From: Synergistetes bacterium HGW-Synergistetes-1
Lineage (GTDB): Bacteria; Synergistota; Synergistia; Synergistales; Synergistaceae
Direction: 5' to 3'
DNA length: 64,000 bases
Assembly (NCBI GenBank): GCA_002839185.1
Contig: PGXO01000010.1
Span: 99,616 to 163,615, forward strand
Numbering within the stretch: the stretch's first letter is position 1; each line of letters opens with the position of its first letter. The position numbers were made by a program, and so were the translations under genes. The notes under the pieces are model-generated. The model was not told where the DNA came from. It did not search any database and worked only from the letters and a program-made list of their open reading frames with translations. Below, one piece after another: positions 43,432 through 52,572 of this stretch.

Positions 43432-44049
43432 TTATTTTACTGTCAGCTTTTCTATTACTACCTTTTTCAAAGGGCGATCCATTGAGTCAGTTGGAACCTT
43501 TCCTATCTTCTCAACAACGTCCATACCCTCTGATACGTGTCCGAATATCGCATGTTTCCCGTCGAGCCACGGACATGGGGCAAGTGTGATGAAAAACTGG
43601 GATCCGCCTGAGTTGGGTCCTGAGTTCGCCATTGAGAGTTTTCCGGGTTTGTCATGCTTCAGTCCTTTGCCGAACTCATCCTTGATACTGTAGCCCGGAC
43701 CTCCCATTCCCGTACCCTGCGGGCAGCCTCCCTGGATCATGAACTCGTCTATAACACGATGGAATATTATCCCGTCGTAGTATTTTTTCTTGATCAGGTC
43801 TGTGAAGTTTTTTACAGTGTTTGGGGCAAGATCGTTATAGAGTTCGATTTTGAATGTGCCCATGGATGTTTCAAAAACTGCAGTCTGCCGTTTTGCAGCA
43901 GCCTCGGCCTCCGCTGCCGAAGCTGGGTTGGCAGAGAACGCTTTCAGGAACGCGGATACAGCGATAAGGAATGTTAGTATGGCTATTATCTTCAATATTC
44001 TTCCTCCAATGTCGTCTTTTTTGATTTTTGGACCCGCAAATTCTAACAT
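43432..44049 (-). CDS. Exported cyclophilin-type peptidyl-prolyl isomerase
   Basis: The protein has a hydrophobic export segment (KIIAILTFLIAVSAFLKAF with an ASA|AE cut site) and a cyclophilin domain with FHRVIDEFMIQGG, the catalytic Arg, and the SGGSQFFITLAPCPWLDGKH motif. It would fold proteins in the periplasm or at the membrane. Two starts are credible. ATG 44049 (205 residues) follows GAGGAG by eight bases. TTG 43995 (187 residues) follows GGAGGA by six and gives a cleaner signal peptide. A strong terminator follows the gene. Confidence 0.9.
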   Translation of the reverse strand: MLEFAGPKIKKDDIGGRILKIIAILTFLIAVSAFLKAFSANPASAAEAEAAAKRQTAVFETSMGTFKIELYNDLAPNTVKNFTDLIKKKYYDGIIFHRVIDEFMIQGGCPQGTGMGGPGYSIKDEFGKGLKHDKPGKLSMANSGPNSGGSQFFITLAPCPWLDGKHAIFGHVSEGMDVVEKIGKVPTDSMDRPLKKVVIEKLTVK

Positions 44050-44136
44050 TTATATCTCTCCTCAGCCACCCTCAAGTACGCTGAAAAAATATATACATAT
44101 ATTTCCCCTTTGTTTGGCACGTATTTTTCTGAGCGG

Positions 44137-45033
44137 TCAAAATTTAATCTTTACACGATATTTTTTTATGAAATCAGTGGGCATGTAGGACATTTTCGCC
44201 TCTCTGAGCCCCGGGTCGTTCATGTCCTCTTCCCTGTTAGCGACAGCAAGTTCGGGATGCTCTTCGATCATGTGGCACATAAATTCTTTGTTTATCGCCT
44301 GATATGCCGCTCCGTATTCGAGGCTTGCCTTCTCAAAGTGCACGAATATAGTGTGACATGCCAATTCTCCAATCGTGTAGGCCGCGATATTACCGGAAAC
44401 CTCAATGACTCCCCCTACGATACGGGGGATTCTTTCCCAGTTGCTGAGTATCCTGAGTATGCCGTGGTTTTCCTGAAGCAGTCCTTTGTCAGTACAGCCG
44501 TTGTTGGCCTGGCACCATGCATGCTGGAACTCCATTACCTCCGGGATGATCCCCGGTGTTATCGGTTTGAAAATATAATCAAAATTTTTGCGGAACTGGT
44601 TTACCCTGTTGCGTTTTTTCATGAACCTGTTTCCGGGCAGCATTGCCAGATCCCTTATGTCATAAAGATATTCCCAGCTGCCCCTCATGTCCTGGGCATC
44701 AAGTCTCTCTCCAAACTGGAATTTCCAGAGATCAAGAAGTTTTTCCGGCACGAGCCAGAATTCCGCTTCTTTGCCGAATCTTTTTTGAATTATCTCCGCC
44801 CAGTCATTCCGTTTCCATTGCCCCAACGGAGCAAGGTCGTAATCCCGTGGAACAGTCTGTCTTATCCAGAGAAGATCCTCATCATCTTCCCGGGCTGTCT
44901 GGTATCCGTAGTCTCCGGCCCATCCCCAAAGGATCGGGAAACTGTAATCAGATGCTCTCTGGCTTGTAATTTTCCAGTAATTTTCAAAAAACGAGATGTC
45001 TTCAATTTGAATATCCCGAAACTCAAGCAACAA
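44137..45033 (-). CDS. DUF2156 (GNAT-fold, MprF C-domain-like) protein
   Basis: The 298-residue protein resembles the DUF2156 family, which shares its fold with the aminoacyl-transfer domain of MprF lysylphosphatidylglycerol synthases. Visible family features are an N-terminal YSFPILWGW segment, RNRVNQFRKNF in the middle and HFEKASLEYGAAYQAINKEF near the end. There are no membrane helices. The start is TTG 45033, seven bases after GGAGG. Its substrate is unknown, and many homologues occur alone in anaerobes, as here. Confidence 0.8.
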   Translation of the reverse strand: MLLEFRDIQIEDISFFENYWKITSQRASDYSFPILWGWAGDYGYQTAREDDEDLLWIRQTVPRDYDLAPLGQWKRNDWAEIIQKRFGKEAEFWLVPEKLLDLWKFQFGERLDAQDMRGSWEYLYDIRDLAMLPGNRFMKKRNRVNQFRKNFDYIFKPITPGIIPEVMEFQHAWCQANNGCTDKGLLQENHGILRILSNWERIPRIVGGVIEVSGNIAAYTIGELACHTIFVHFEKASLEYGAAYQAINKEFMCHMIEEHPELAVANREEDMNDPGLREAKMSYMPTDFIKKYRVKIKF

Positions 45034-45159
45034 ATAACTACCTCCGTTCTGCGCACTTCTAAAGATTAAACCCCTTCTGATGATTTTGCCAATAGCAAAA
45101 GAGCGTAAATCTGTTACAATTTTGCAGTAGCTTCAAATAAAAAAAAAGGATCGATCGAC

Positions 45160-46422
45160 TTGATAAACGATAACTGCGGCAACAATCAAGAAAAATGTCC
45201 TGAGATAGTTCCGGAAGAACAGACGGGGATGACAAAGGAAGAACAGGAATGGGGCCTGAAAAAAGAACATCGCCCGCCTGTTCCAAGGTATGTTTTTGGA
45301 GTTATCGCGGCCGTCATACTGGTTGTTTTCCTCGGAGGAAGCTTATGGTATTACAGGACAAGCGTCCTTCCTGAAAAATATTATCAGCGAGCATCTGCCC
45401 AGTTCAAACTTGAAAACTACTCAGAGGCCTACCTGCTTTATGAAAAAGTGCTGAGGCTTCGCCCCGAGCGTAAAAACATCTTATATCAGATGGCATTCTG
45501 CCTCGAAAAAACCGGCAAGACGGATGAAGCCATAAGCCATTATGAAGAACATTTGAAAATTCTTCCCGGAGACGGGAAAGCGCTTATAAGATCAGGCTGG
45601 CTTTATACCCAGAAAAACAACTTTGAAAAGGGGCTCCCGGCTCTCAAAGAGGGTGCCGCAAAACTGAAGGATCCATATGCATGGGCCCTTGTAAGCGAGG
45701 CTGCAATAAAATCTAAAAATATAGAGACCGCTGTCGAGGCTCTTGTTAAGCAGACAGAGCTTTTCAAGAAACCTGAGCAGGTGCTTACATGTTCAAAGAT
45801 GCTCATGGACCTTGGGGCATGGAAAGAGGCTCTCAAAGGCTATGAAAGGTTCTCTGAGCTAGCCCCCGATGACAGAAGGGGACTTCACGGGGCTAATGCA
45901 GCAAAAACTATGCTTGGATGGCCAACAGACCCGAAACTGGTTATCAGACCAGGCAAATCGATTGGAATGATTGAGATCGGAGACACTAAGGAAGAGGTAA
46001 AGAGCAAACTGGGATCGCCTGAGGCAAAAGAATTCAGGAAGGTCGGCGGTAAGTCGATCCTTGCAGATGACCACGCAGAAATCTGGACCTACAGCAAAAC
46101 TATGCCAAAAAGAGGCTTGCGTATAATTTTCCTCAACGGCAAGGTCCGCGAGGCAGAGGCCCGGTCAGGAGAATACAAGACTGAAACAGGCCTGGGACTG
46201 ACAAATTTCCTGCTCCCCAAGAACGCAGACAGGCTTGAATGGAGAAAAGAGGGAGACGGCAGAGCTGTAGTCTGCCTTGCCAAGGGCGGCGGGCTTACCT
46301 TTTACGCAGCCGGGCTCAACAGCGAGGGCACGGATGCGAAGTACAGGAAGCTTCGCGTACATAAGGGCGATTCTTCAATAGACAGTGTTGAAGGCTTTAG
46401 CCTTCTTGAACTTTTCAACTAG
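45160..46422 (+). CDS. Membrane-anchored TPR protein
   Basis: The 420-residue protein has a 45-residue cytoplasmic head, a single transmembrane helix (YVFGVIAAVILVVFLGGSLWYY) and TPR-like repeats from about residue 75 to 240, for example NYSEAYLLYEKVLRLRPERK and TDEAISHYEEHLKILPGD. The last 150 residues contain a small domain with MIEIGDTKEEVKSKLGSPEA, reminiscent of SmpA/OmlA (BamE)-like folds. The start is TTG 45160 with AAAGGA upstream. A role in envelope protein assembly is possible but only inferred. It converges on metH. Confidence 0.75.
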   Translation: MINDNCGNNQEKCPEIVPEEQTGMTKEEQEWGLKKEHRPPVPRYVFGVIAAVILVVFLGGSLWYYRTSVLPEKYYQRASAQFKLENYSEAYLLYEKVLRLRPERKNILYQMAFCLEKTGKTDEAISHYEEHLKILPGDGKALIRSGWLYTQKNNFEKGLPALKEGAAKLKDPYAWALVSEAAIKSKNIETAVEALVKQTELFKKPEQVLTCSKMLMDLGAWKEALKGYERFSELAPDDRRGLHGANAAKTMLGWPTDPKLVIRPGKSIGMIEIGDTKEEVKSKLGSPEAKEFRKVGGKSILADDHAEIWTYSKTMPKRGLRIIFLNGKVREAEARSGEYKTETGLGLTNFLLPKNADRLEWRKEGDGRAVVCLAKGGGLTFYAAGLNSEGTDAKYRKLRVHKGDSSIDSVEGFSLLELFN

Positions 46423-46444
46423 TTCGGCTGTATATGTAAAATAG

Positions 46445-48820
46445 TTATTTTGAGCTTAATATTCGCACTGCCTGCATCGCGTCTTTGGCATAGTGATCCG
46501 CTCCCACGTATTCTGCAAGGGAGTCTGTAAGGACAGCTCCGCCTACTATGACTTTCACCCACGGGCACTCTTTTCTCAGGAGGTCAATAGTGGTCTTCAT
46601 GCTTGAAACGGTGGTAGTCATAAGGGCGCTCAGCCCAACTATCTCTGCGCTGTTTTCCTTCACTGCCTCGACTACCTTCTCGGGAGGAACATCCTTCCCT
46701 AGGTCTATCATCCGGAAATTGTAATTTTCCATTATCACTTTAACTATATTTTTCCCTATATCATGGATATCGCCTTGAACTGTGGCGATGACCATCTTTG
46801 CTCTCACTTCCGATCCGGCCGAGCCTTCTTTGGAAATAATCCTTCTGAGCAATTCGAAGGAGGCTTTTGCCGCCTCCGCTGACTTAATCAGCTGAGGAAG
46901 GAAGATCGTCTGGGATTCGTACTCTTTGCCTACCGAATCAAGGGACGGGATGATCTCATTCTCGATAATTTCCAGCGGACCCATTTTCGACAGAAGGGAC
47001 TCTGTGGCTTTTTCCGCCTCTCTCTTCAGTCCGTGTTTTATAGCCTGCGGGAGGTCAAAGGATCTCTCCGTTCCGGCCTCTTTCTTAGGCTGCATTTCAT
47101 GTGATCCTGAATATTCAGCAATAAATCCTGCAGCCTGGGGATCTTTGCCCATCAACACCCTGAATGCTGCAATAGCCTCTCTCATGCCTTCGTCCCCAGG
47201 ATTCATTATCGGAGCATCAAGCCCCTGCATAAGAGCCATTGTAAGCATGGTCCTGTTTATTATCGGGCGTGAAGGCAGTCCGAATGATACATTGCTTACT
47301 CCAAGCACGGTTTTCAATCCAAGCTCTTCGCGGACCATCCTGACAGCTTTAAGAGTCTCTGCCGCCTGCTCCTGCTGCGCAGACACAGTCATTACAAGAC
47401 AGTCGATCAGAACGTCCTCTTTGGGAATGCCTATCTTCTGGGCCTCTTCCATAATGTTGCGTGCTATCCTGAGCCTTCCTTCGGCAGAAGAGGGTATCCC
47501 ATCGTCGTCCAGAGTCAGTCCCAGTACCGCGGCTCCATATTTTTTCACTATGGGGAGAATTTTTTGAAGTGATACTTTTTTGCCGTTCACAGAGTTTATA
47601 AGAGGTTTGCCATTGTAGACCCTCGCTGCCTTCTCCAGCGCATTGGGGTCGGATGAATCCAGCTGCAGCGGGAGGTCTACAACAGACTGGATCTCAATGA
47701 CTGCTTTTTTTAGCATCTCGGGTTCATCTATGTCGGGAAGCCCCATATTGACATCAAGGATATGGGCTCCCTGTTCCTGCTGGCGGATCGCCTCTTTCAG
47801 CACATGATCCATGTCCTTTACGCGCAGTGCTGCCTGCAGGGCCTTTTTGCCGGTGGGGTTCAGCCGTTCCCCTATTATTACAGTATCGTCTCCGAAGAAG
47901 ACTGATCTCGAGGGTGAACATACTCCCGTTCTGAGGAGAGGCCTCTTTCTGAGCGAAGTTACCCCCTTCAGGCGCTCTTTTACAAGCCTGATGTAACCGG
48001 GGTCTGTTCCACAGCATCCGCCAACGATGACAGCCCCCTCTTCTACAAACTTCTTGATGTGATCGGCAAACTCCTCCGAGGTAACATCATATCTTGCTTC
48101 GCCATTCTCAAAGAGGGGCAAACCGGCGTTCGGCTGCACCATAACAGGTATACTGCTTGCTCGAAGCAGCCTTTCAACTATCGGGACAAGCTGCTTGGGA
48201 CCGAGAGAGCAGTTCACACCAAGGGCATCAGCGCCGAGAGCCTGCAGAGTAAGTACCATCGATTCGACAGTGGCTCCAAAGAAGGATGTGCCGTTTTCTT
48301 CAAAACTCATAGTAGCAAGAACGGGAAGGTTTGAATTTTCTTTCACCGCAATAAGAGCCGCCTTAAGTTCATAAAGGTCGGTGAAGGTCTCAAGAAGTAT
48401 GAGATCCGCTCCCGCCTTGCTTCCTGCCCTTACTATTTCAGAAAATACCTCAACTGCTTCTTCAAAGGGAAGGTCTCCTGTAGGCTGCAGCACACGGCCG
48501 CAGGGTCCGATATCAAGCGCGGTATACTTTTTCTTCCGGCATGAAGCAGCTTTCTTTGCTATCTCGACAGCAGAAGAGACCAGATCCGCAAGAGAGCGGC
48601 CTGTCTTTTCTGCCTTGTATCTGTTGGCACCGAAAGTATTTGCCGAGACAACATCGCATCCTGCGTCAAAATATTCATCATGGATGGACCTGATGATCTC
48701 GGGTGAGGTAAGATTGAGCAATTCAGGGATCTCGCCTCTTTTGAGTCCCCGCTTCTGAAGCATGGTCCCCATCGCCCCGTCAAAAATTATGGTTTCATTT
48801 TCATTTATTCTGAATGTCAC
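46445..48820 (-). CDS. metH: Cobalamin-dependent methionine synthase lacking the activation domain
   Basis: The 791-residue protein has a homocysteine S-methyltransferase domain with zinc cysteines in VNCSLG and GGCCGTDPG. A pterin-binding domain (VIIGERLNPTGKKAL) and a B12-binding module with the axial His in GDIHDIGKNIV follow. It transfers the methyl group of methyltetrahydrofolate to homocysteine through B12. Full MetH is about 1200 residues. Here the reactivation domain is a separate upstream gene. The GTG at 48820 is preceded by GAGG at eight bases. It is last in a seven-gene overlapping chain. Confidence 0.93.
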   Translation of the reverse strand: MTFRINENETIIFDGAMGTMLQKRGLKRGEIPELLNLTSPEIIRSIHDEYFDAGCDVVSANTFGANRYKAEKTGRSLADLVSSAVEIAKKAASCRKKKYTALDIGPCGRVLQPTGDLPFEEAVEVFSEIVRAGSKAGADLILLETFTDLYELKAALIAVKENSNLPVLATMSFEENGTSFFGATVESMVLTLQALGADALGVNCSLGPKQLVPIVERLLRASSIPVMVQPNAGLPLFENGEARYDVTSEEFADHIKKFVEEGAVIVGGCCGTDPGYIRLVKERLKGVTSLRKRPLLRTGVCSPSRSVFFGDDTVIIGERLNPTGKKALQAALRVKDMDHVLKEAIRQQEQGAHILDVNMGLPDIDEPEMLKKAVIEIQSVVDLPLQLDSSDPNALEKAARVYNGKPLINSVNGKKVSLQKILPIVKKYGAAVLGLTLDDDGIPSSAEGRLRIARNIMEEAQKIGIPKEDVLIDCLVMTVSAQQEQAAETLKAVRMVREELGLKTVLGVSNVSFGLPSRPIINRTMLTMALMQGLDAPIMNPGDEGMREAIAAFRVLMGKDPQAAGFIAEYSGSHEMQPKKEAGTERSFDLPQAIKHGLKREAEKATESLLSKMGPLEIIENEIIPSLDSVGKEYESQTIFLPQLIKSAEAAKASFELLRRIISKEGSAGSEVRAKMVIATVQGDIHDIGKNIVKVIMENYNFRMIDLGKDVPPEKVVEAVKENSAEIVGLSALMTTTVSSMKTTIDLLRKECPWVKVIVGGAVLTDSLAEYVGADHYAKDAMQAVRILSSK

Positions 48821-49484
48821 AGGAGCCACCTCTTTTTTTATATGCACAGCTTTCTCTCATGGAGCACAAAGTGCATTCCTTGCTCCGGCCAGTTTTTATC
48901 TCTGATATTCCGATCACTGCTGTTACTGATTTCATGGGCACCAGCATATCTGTTCCTGTAAGTTTGAGACCTATCCTTCTGTCCGCGCTGAGTGCCAAAA
49001 TTATCTTCTGCGACTCTTCAAGAGGGACATCGCCGTATCCGGGGCTGAAGCGCATCGTAAGGTGCTCTTCAGGGGATATCGACCTGATGATCTCGCTTTC
49101 AGCCAGGTCGGTCACTCTCTCTATTTCGGCTGATGCACATGCATCAAGGATCACCGCTTCCGACATATCTTCAGCCTGCGATCTTCTCAGCAGCATATCG
49201 ACCCCGCTTCCGATGGTAACCGCTATAAGGACAGCTTTTTTACATCCCCTGCAGATATTTGCAAGATCCCTGCCGTGTATGAAAAAAGTTTTATCGAAAA
49301 GAATGCCGGAATCAAAGACCTCAATATCGAAAAAGGCAAAAACCGACTTAGGCGCCGAGGCTTCGTTGATCCTTTGGTACTGTACGGCGATCCTGCTCAG
49401 GATCTCCGGAATCATTTTATCTTCAGGGATGCCCAGCAATATTGCTGCTTCTTTTATGGCAGGATCATGAAAATTATCAGCCAC
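48801..49484 (-). CDS. Vitamin B12-dependent methionine synthase activation-domain protein
   Basis: The 227-residue protein corresponds to the activation domain normally fused to the end of MetH. It uses AdoMet and an electron donor to remethylate oxidised cobalamin. The match is seen in RFSPGYGDVPLEESQKI and LVPMKSVTAVIGIS. A C-terminal cysteine motif (CTLCSMRESCAYK) suggests an Fe-S cluster, as in other stand-alone forms. GTG 49484 overlaps the metF stop by eight bases, and its own end overlaps metH by 20 bases, which is consistent with a matched subunit pair. Confidence 0.88.
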   Translation of the reverse strand: MADNFHDPAIKEAAILLGIPEDKMIPEILSRIAVQYQRINEASAPKSVFAFFDIEVFDSGILFDKTFFIHGRDLANICRGCKKAVLIAVTIGSGVDMLLRRSQAEDMSEAVILDACASAEIERVTDLAESEIIRSISPEEHLTMRFSPGYGDVPLEESQKIILALSADRRIGLKLTGTDMLVPMKSVTAVIGISEIKTGRSKECTLCSMRESCAYKKRGGSCDIQNK

Positions 49485-50349
49485 GCTTTACTCTCAGCGA
49501 ATAAAGGATGCCTCTTATGTTTTCTGATATCCTCTTTGCTATGTCGGGCTGATTCATTGTATAGAGATGGATGCCGTCCACCCCGGTCGAGAGAAGGTCA
49601 ACTATCTGGGCTGTTGCGTATGCTATACCCGCTTCTTTCATTGCCATGCTGTTGTGGCCGAAGGCCCTGATTATTTTCTGAACCTTTTCGGGAACAGTGG
49701 CGCCGCACATCGATACCATTCGGCTTATCTGCGAAGATGAGGTTATCGGCATTATGCCGGCAACTATCGGAGTATCTATTCCTATCGACCTTGCCTGGTC
49801 CCTGAATCTGTAAAAGAGTTCGTTGTCAAAAAAAAGCTGTGAAATTAACACATCTACCCCGCAGTCAGCTTTTTCCTTGAGGCAGTGAAGATCATCCTCC
49901 ACCGAATATGCCTCTATATGTTTTTCCGGGTAGCAGGCAGCAAAGATCCTGAAATCATATTTTGATTTGATATAGCTGATAAGATCTGAGGCGTACCTGA
50001 AGTCTTTAAGCTGCTCGCCTTCGGCAATGTCTCCCCTGAGGGCAAGGATGTTTTTGACCCCGTTCTCTGAAAGTGTCCTCAGGACCGGATCCACCTCATC
50101 TTTTGAGTTCCCTGCGCAGGTCAGGTGCGCAAGGGCAGGAATGGCATAGCTGTTCTGTATCTGAGAGGCTATCTCAACGGTATTCTCGCGGCTGGTACCG
50201 CCTGCGCCGTATGTCACGCTGATGAGGTCGGGAGCCAGGCTTGCAAGGGCATCCACAGTAGCGAATATAGAAGCGAGATCCCCCGAGCCCTTAGGCGGGA
50301 AGATTTCAAAAGTCATCGTTGGCCTCATCTGTTCAAAATAATCTCTCAT
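49477..50349 (-). CDS. metF: Methylenetetrahydrofolate reductase
   Basis: The 290-residue TIM-barrel flavoenzyme reduces methylene-THF to methyl-THF, the methyl donor for MetH downstream. Signature parts are TFEIFPPKG with the catalytic Glu, DLISVTYGAGGTSR, and the FAD-site stretch LALRGDI. The size fits bacterial MetF. ATG 50349 follows GGGGGG by seven bases and overlaps the stop of the HAD phosphatase gene by one base. Confidence 0.94.
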   Translation of the reverse strand: MRDYFEQMRPTMTFEIFPPKGSGDLASIFATVDALASLAPDLISVTYGAGGTSRENTVEIASQIQNSYAIPALAHLTCAGNSKDEVDPVLRTLSENGVKNILALRGDIAEGEQLKDFRYASDLISYIKSKYDFRIFAACYPEKHIEAYSVEDDLHCLKEKADCGVDVLISQLFFDNELFYRFRDQARSIGIDTPIVAGIMPITSSSQISRMVSMCGATVPEKVQKIIRAFGHNSMAMKEAGIAYATAQIVDLLSTGVDGIHLYTMNQPDIAKRISENIRGILYSLRVKRG

Positions 50350-51170
50350 CACTGATCCCCCCGACACAGGTATCTTTCAACAATAATTGCCGCACCGTCG
50401 CTGTCATTCCCAGGAGCTGTCTCATCTGCCGCAGCCTTCACCTGAGCAGAGGCATTGCCCATGGCTACGCCATGTCCCGCCCACCTGATCATTTCCGTAT
50501 CGTTGACCCCGTCACCTATCACCAGCACATCTTTTGAATCGACGCCAAGTCTTTCTGCAACAATTGCAAGTCCTTTGGCCTTGTTGACATCCGGATGTGT
50601 TATCTCAACAAAAGCTCCCCACGATGTTGCCGTGTAGATTCTGCCATCAAAATGGGACTTCGTCTTCTCTGCCATAAGAGCAAAATTTTTCTCGTCAAGC
50701 GCGATACCCAGAAGTTTAGTGGAATCCACTTTAAAATCCCAGAAACCTTCCCCCAGAGAGACCGGCGGTATTTTTGATATCGTTTCGTAGAATCTGCTCC
50801 TTGGATCGCTTCTGTCTATTACATAGAGCCTGTCGTCGCTGTATATCTGTATGTACCAGCCCTCTTTCCTGTAAAAGGAGACCACCTCGGCAGTCAGCTC
50901 TATTCCAAGACCCTTTTCGAGCAGGATCTCCTCTGATACAGGATCGCGCACTATTGCTCCGTTGTAGAAAATGCATGGCGTACTGATGCCTATCTCTTTT
51001 ATCACAGGCAGGGCTGAGGGATACATCCTTCCTGTCGCAACTACAACAGGTATCCCCAATGAAATCGCTGATCTGAGCGCGTTCCTTGTCCTTGTCGAAA
51101 GCTCACTTGAACTGTTTAAGATCGTGCCGTCCATGTCGACGGCTATCAGTTTTGGATCGAAGATGCTCAT
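50349..51170 (-). CDS. Cof-type HAD-superfamily phosphatase
   Basis: The 273-residue protein has the HAD motifs: AVDMDGTIL (nucleophile Asp and acid-base Asp), VVATGRMY, Lys in VNKAKGLAI and DGVNDTEM. The cap is of the Cof (IIB) type, typical for sugar phosphate, FMN or nucleotide substrates. ATG 51170 overlaps the cobS stop as ATGA. No cobC gene is in the window. Its place between cobS and metF makes alpha-ribazole phosphate dephosphorylation a reasonable but untested idea. Confidence 0.88.
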   Translation of the reverse strand: MSIFDPKLIAVDMDGTILNSSSELSTRTRNALRSAISLGIPVVVATGRMYPSALPVIKEIGISTPCIFYNGAIVRDPVSEEILLEKGLGIELTAEVVSFYRKEGWYIQIYSDDRLYVIDRSDPRSRFYETISKIPPVSLGEGFWDFKVDSTKLLGIALDEKNFALMAEKTKSHFDGRIYTATSWGAFVEITHPDVNKAKGLAIVAERLGVDSKDVLVIGDGVNDTEMIRWAGHGVAMGNASAQVKAAADETAPGNDSDGAAIIVERYLCRGDQ

Positions 51171-51976
51171 ATCGCAAAGACCGCAAGGGAGACTATCTCC
51201 GCTGCAACAGCAGAGGCGCCAAGCACATCCCCGTTGACTCCGCCCAGTTTCGAATTCATCCAGCCGGCCATCCCAAAACCTATCAGAAGGGCGGCAACTG
51301 CGGAAATGATCCATCTGAAAGGGGCAAAGGGAATGAAAATAAGCAAAGATACCGCGGCAGTGAAAAGATCATAGCCTGTGTATGTATCCACCCAACCTTT
51401 TCCCATTCCGCTCTCCCATGGATATATGCCTTTATAGGCGGCAGAGCATGAGGCAAACCTTCCTGAAGCGGCGGCGACAGAGCAGGCCGCAAGCACCTCT
51501 GAGTTTTCAACGGACCCAAGCATTGAAGTCCACAGGCCAAAGGCGAGTATCAAGCCTGTCACACCATAGGCCCCGATCCTGCTGTCCTTCATGACGGAAC
51601 GCAGTTCTTCGCCCTCTCTGCCTGAACCAACGCCGTCCCACAGATCGCCCCACCCATCCAGATGGAGAGACCAGCCGACGGCTGCGTAGAAGAAGACCCC
51701 TATCCAGAGCGATCCGGGGGCCCCGATCCCCAGTATATCGGACAGTCCAATTACAAGTCCTGTCATCAGGCCCAGAATGCCTCCTGCGACCGGAGCAAGA
51801 GAAAGGATCCTGTTGCCGGAGGGCATTTTTGCGGGCCACCATTTTTGGGGCATAGGTATCCTGGAAAAGAGGGTCCATGCAACAACGAACCGGTCCCTTA
51901 GGTCAAACCCGAATTTGTCACTTTTTATCTCTTCGGTGAATCTTCTCAGATGATCCTGAAATCCGTTTTTATTCAT
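51167..51976 (-). CDS. cobS: Adenosylcobinamide-GDP ribazoletransferase
   Basis: The 269-residue membrane protein joins adenosylcobinamide-GDP to alpha-ribazole in the last step of B12 assembly. The family motif HLDGWGDLWDGV and the C-terminal NGDVLGASAVAAE are visible, with several hydrophobic helices between. ATG 51976 overlaps the cobU stop as ATGA. A TTG at 51982 has the better Shine-Dalgarno spacing and is an alternative. It follows cobU, the enzyme for the previous step. Confidence 0.93.
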   Translation of the reverse strand: MNKNGFQDHLRRFTEEIKSDKFGFDLRDRFVVAWTLFSRIPMPQKWWPAKMPSGNRILSLAPVAGGILGLMTGLVIGLSDILGIGAPGSLWIGVFFYAAVGWSLHLDGWGDLWDGVGSGREGEELRSVMKDSRIGAYGVTGLILAFGLWTSMLGSVENSEVLAACSVAAASGRFASCSAAYKGIYPWESGMGKGWVDTYTGYDLFTAAVSLLIFIPFAPFRWIISAVAALLIGFGMAGWMNSKLGGVNGDVLGASAVAAEIVSLAVFAI

Positions 51977-52572
51977 TTCCAACAATGATCCTCCATACCG
52001 CCTTTCAGCCAGAGAGGATAACCCGCCACAATAAGCGCAGCTCTGTCTGCCTTTGAAGCACAGAGCTGGTTCATCCTTCCCTGCAGATCTCTGAAACGCC
52101 TGCCCATCTTGTAGGATGGGACAAGGCCAAATCCAACTTCATTGCTCACCATTATCAGATGAGTGCCCTTCGGAGGTAAAGAACAGAGATCTTCCGTAAG
52201 AGCTCGTATCTGCGACTCCCTGGCCTGCCATTCTTTTTCAGAAGCATCCTCGGCAGCATCACCCTCTAGAAAGAGGCGGGTGAGCCAGAGTGTAAGGCAA
52301 TCAAGCAGAAGCACCCCTTTGATCGTCTTTGTTGCCTGACATATCTCGTATGGGTCTCCTTCAAAGGTCTTCCATCCGGCCGGTCTTCTTTTTTTGTGCA
52401 TTTCGATGCGTGCCTGCATCTCACTGTCCTGTGCATCTGCGGCAGCAAGGTATGTAACAGCAGCATGGGTATCCATTGCAAGTTTTTCTGCAAAGGTACT
52501 TTTCCCGCTTCTTGCCCCTCCAAGGATGAGCGTTATCTCAGATCCGAGTGCTGAATAGTCTCTAGTTCCCAA
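51973..52572 (-). CDS. cobU: Adenosylcobinamide kinase / adenosylcobinamide-phosphate guanylyltransferase
   Basis: The 199-residue protein has a P-loop GGARSGKSTFAE, a Walker-B-like VLLLDCLTLWLTRL and the CobU motif VSNEVGFGLVP with GRRFRDLQGRMNQ. It phosphorylates and guanylylates adenosylcobinamide for CobS. The start is TTG 52572, 11 bases inside the end of the AsmA-like gene, which implies coupled translation. Cobalamin made here would serve MetH in the same chain. Confidence 0.93.
   Translation of the reverse strand: MGTRDYSALGSEITLILGGARSGKSTFAEKLAMDTHAAVTYLAAADAQDSEMQARIEMHKKRRPAGWKTFEGDPYEICQATKTIKGVLLLDCLTLWLTRLFLEGDAAEDASEKEWQARESQIRALTEDLCSLPPKGTHLIMVSNEVGFGLVPSYKMGRRFRDLQGRMNQLCASKADRAALIVAGYPLWLKGGMEDHCWK

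Noticed and set aside
44110..45069. A 319-codon open frame antisense to the DUF2156 gene
   Set aside because: The minus-strand gene has a good start and family motifs, while the plus-strand frame matches nothing I know.
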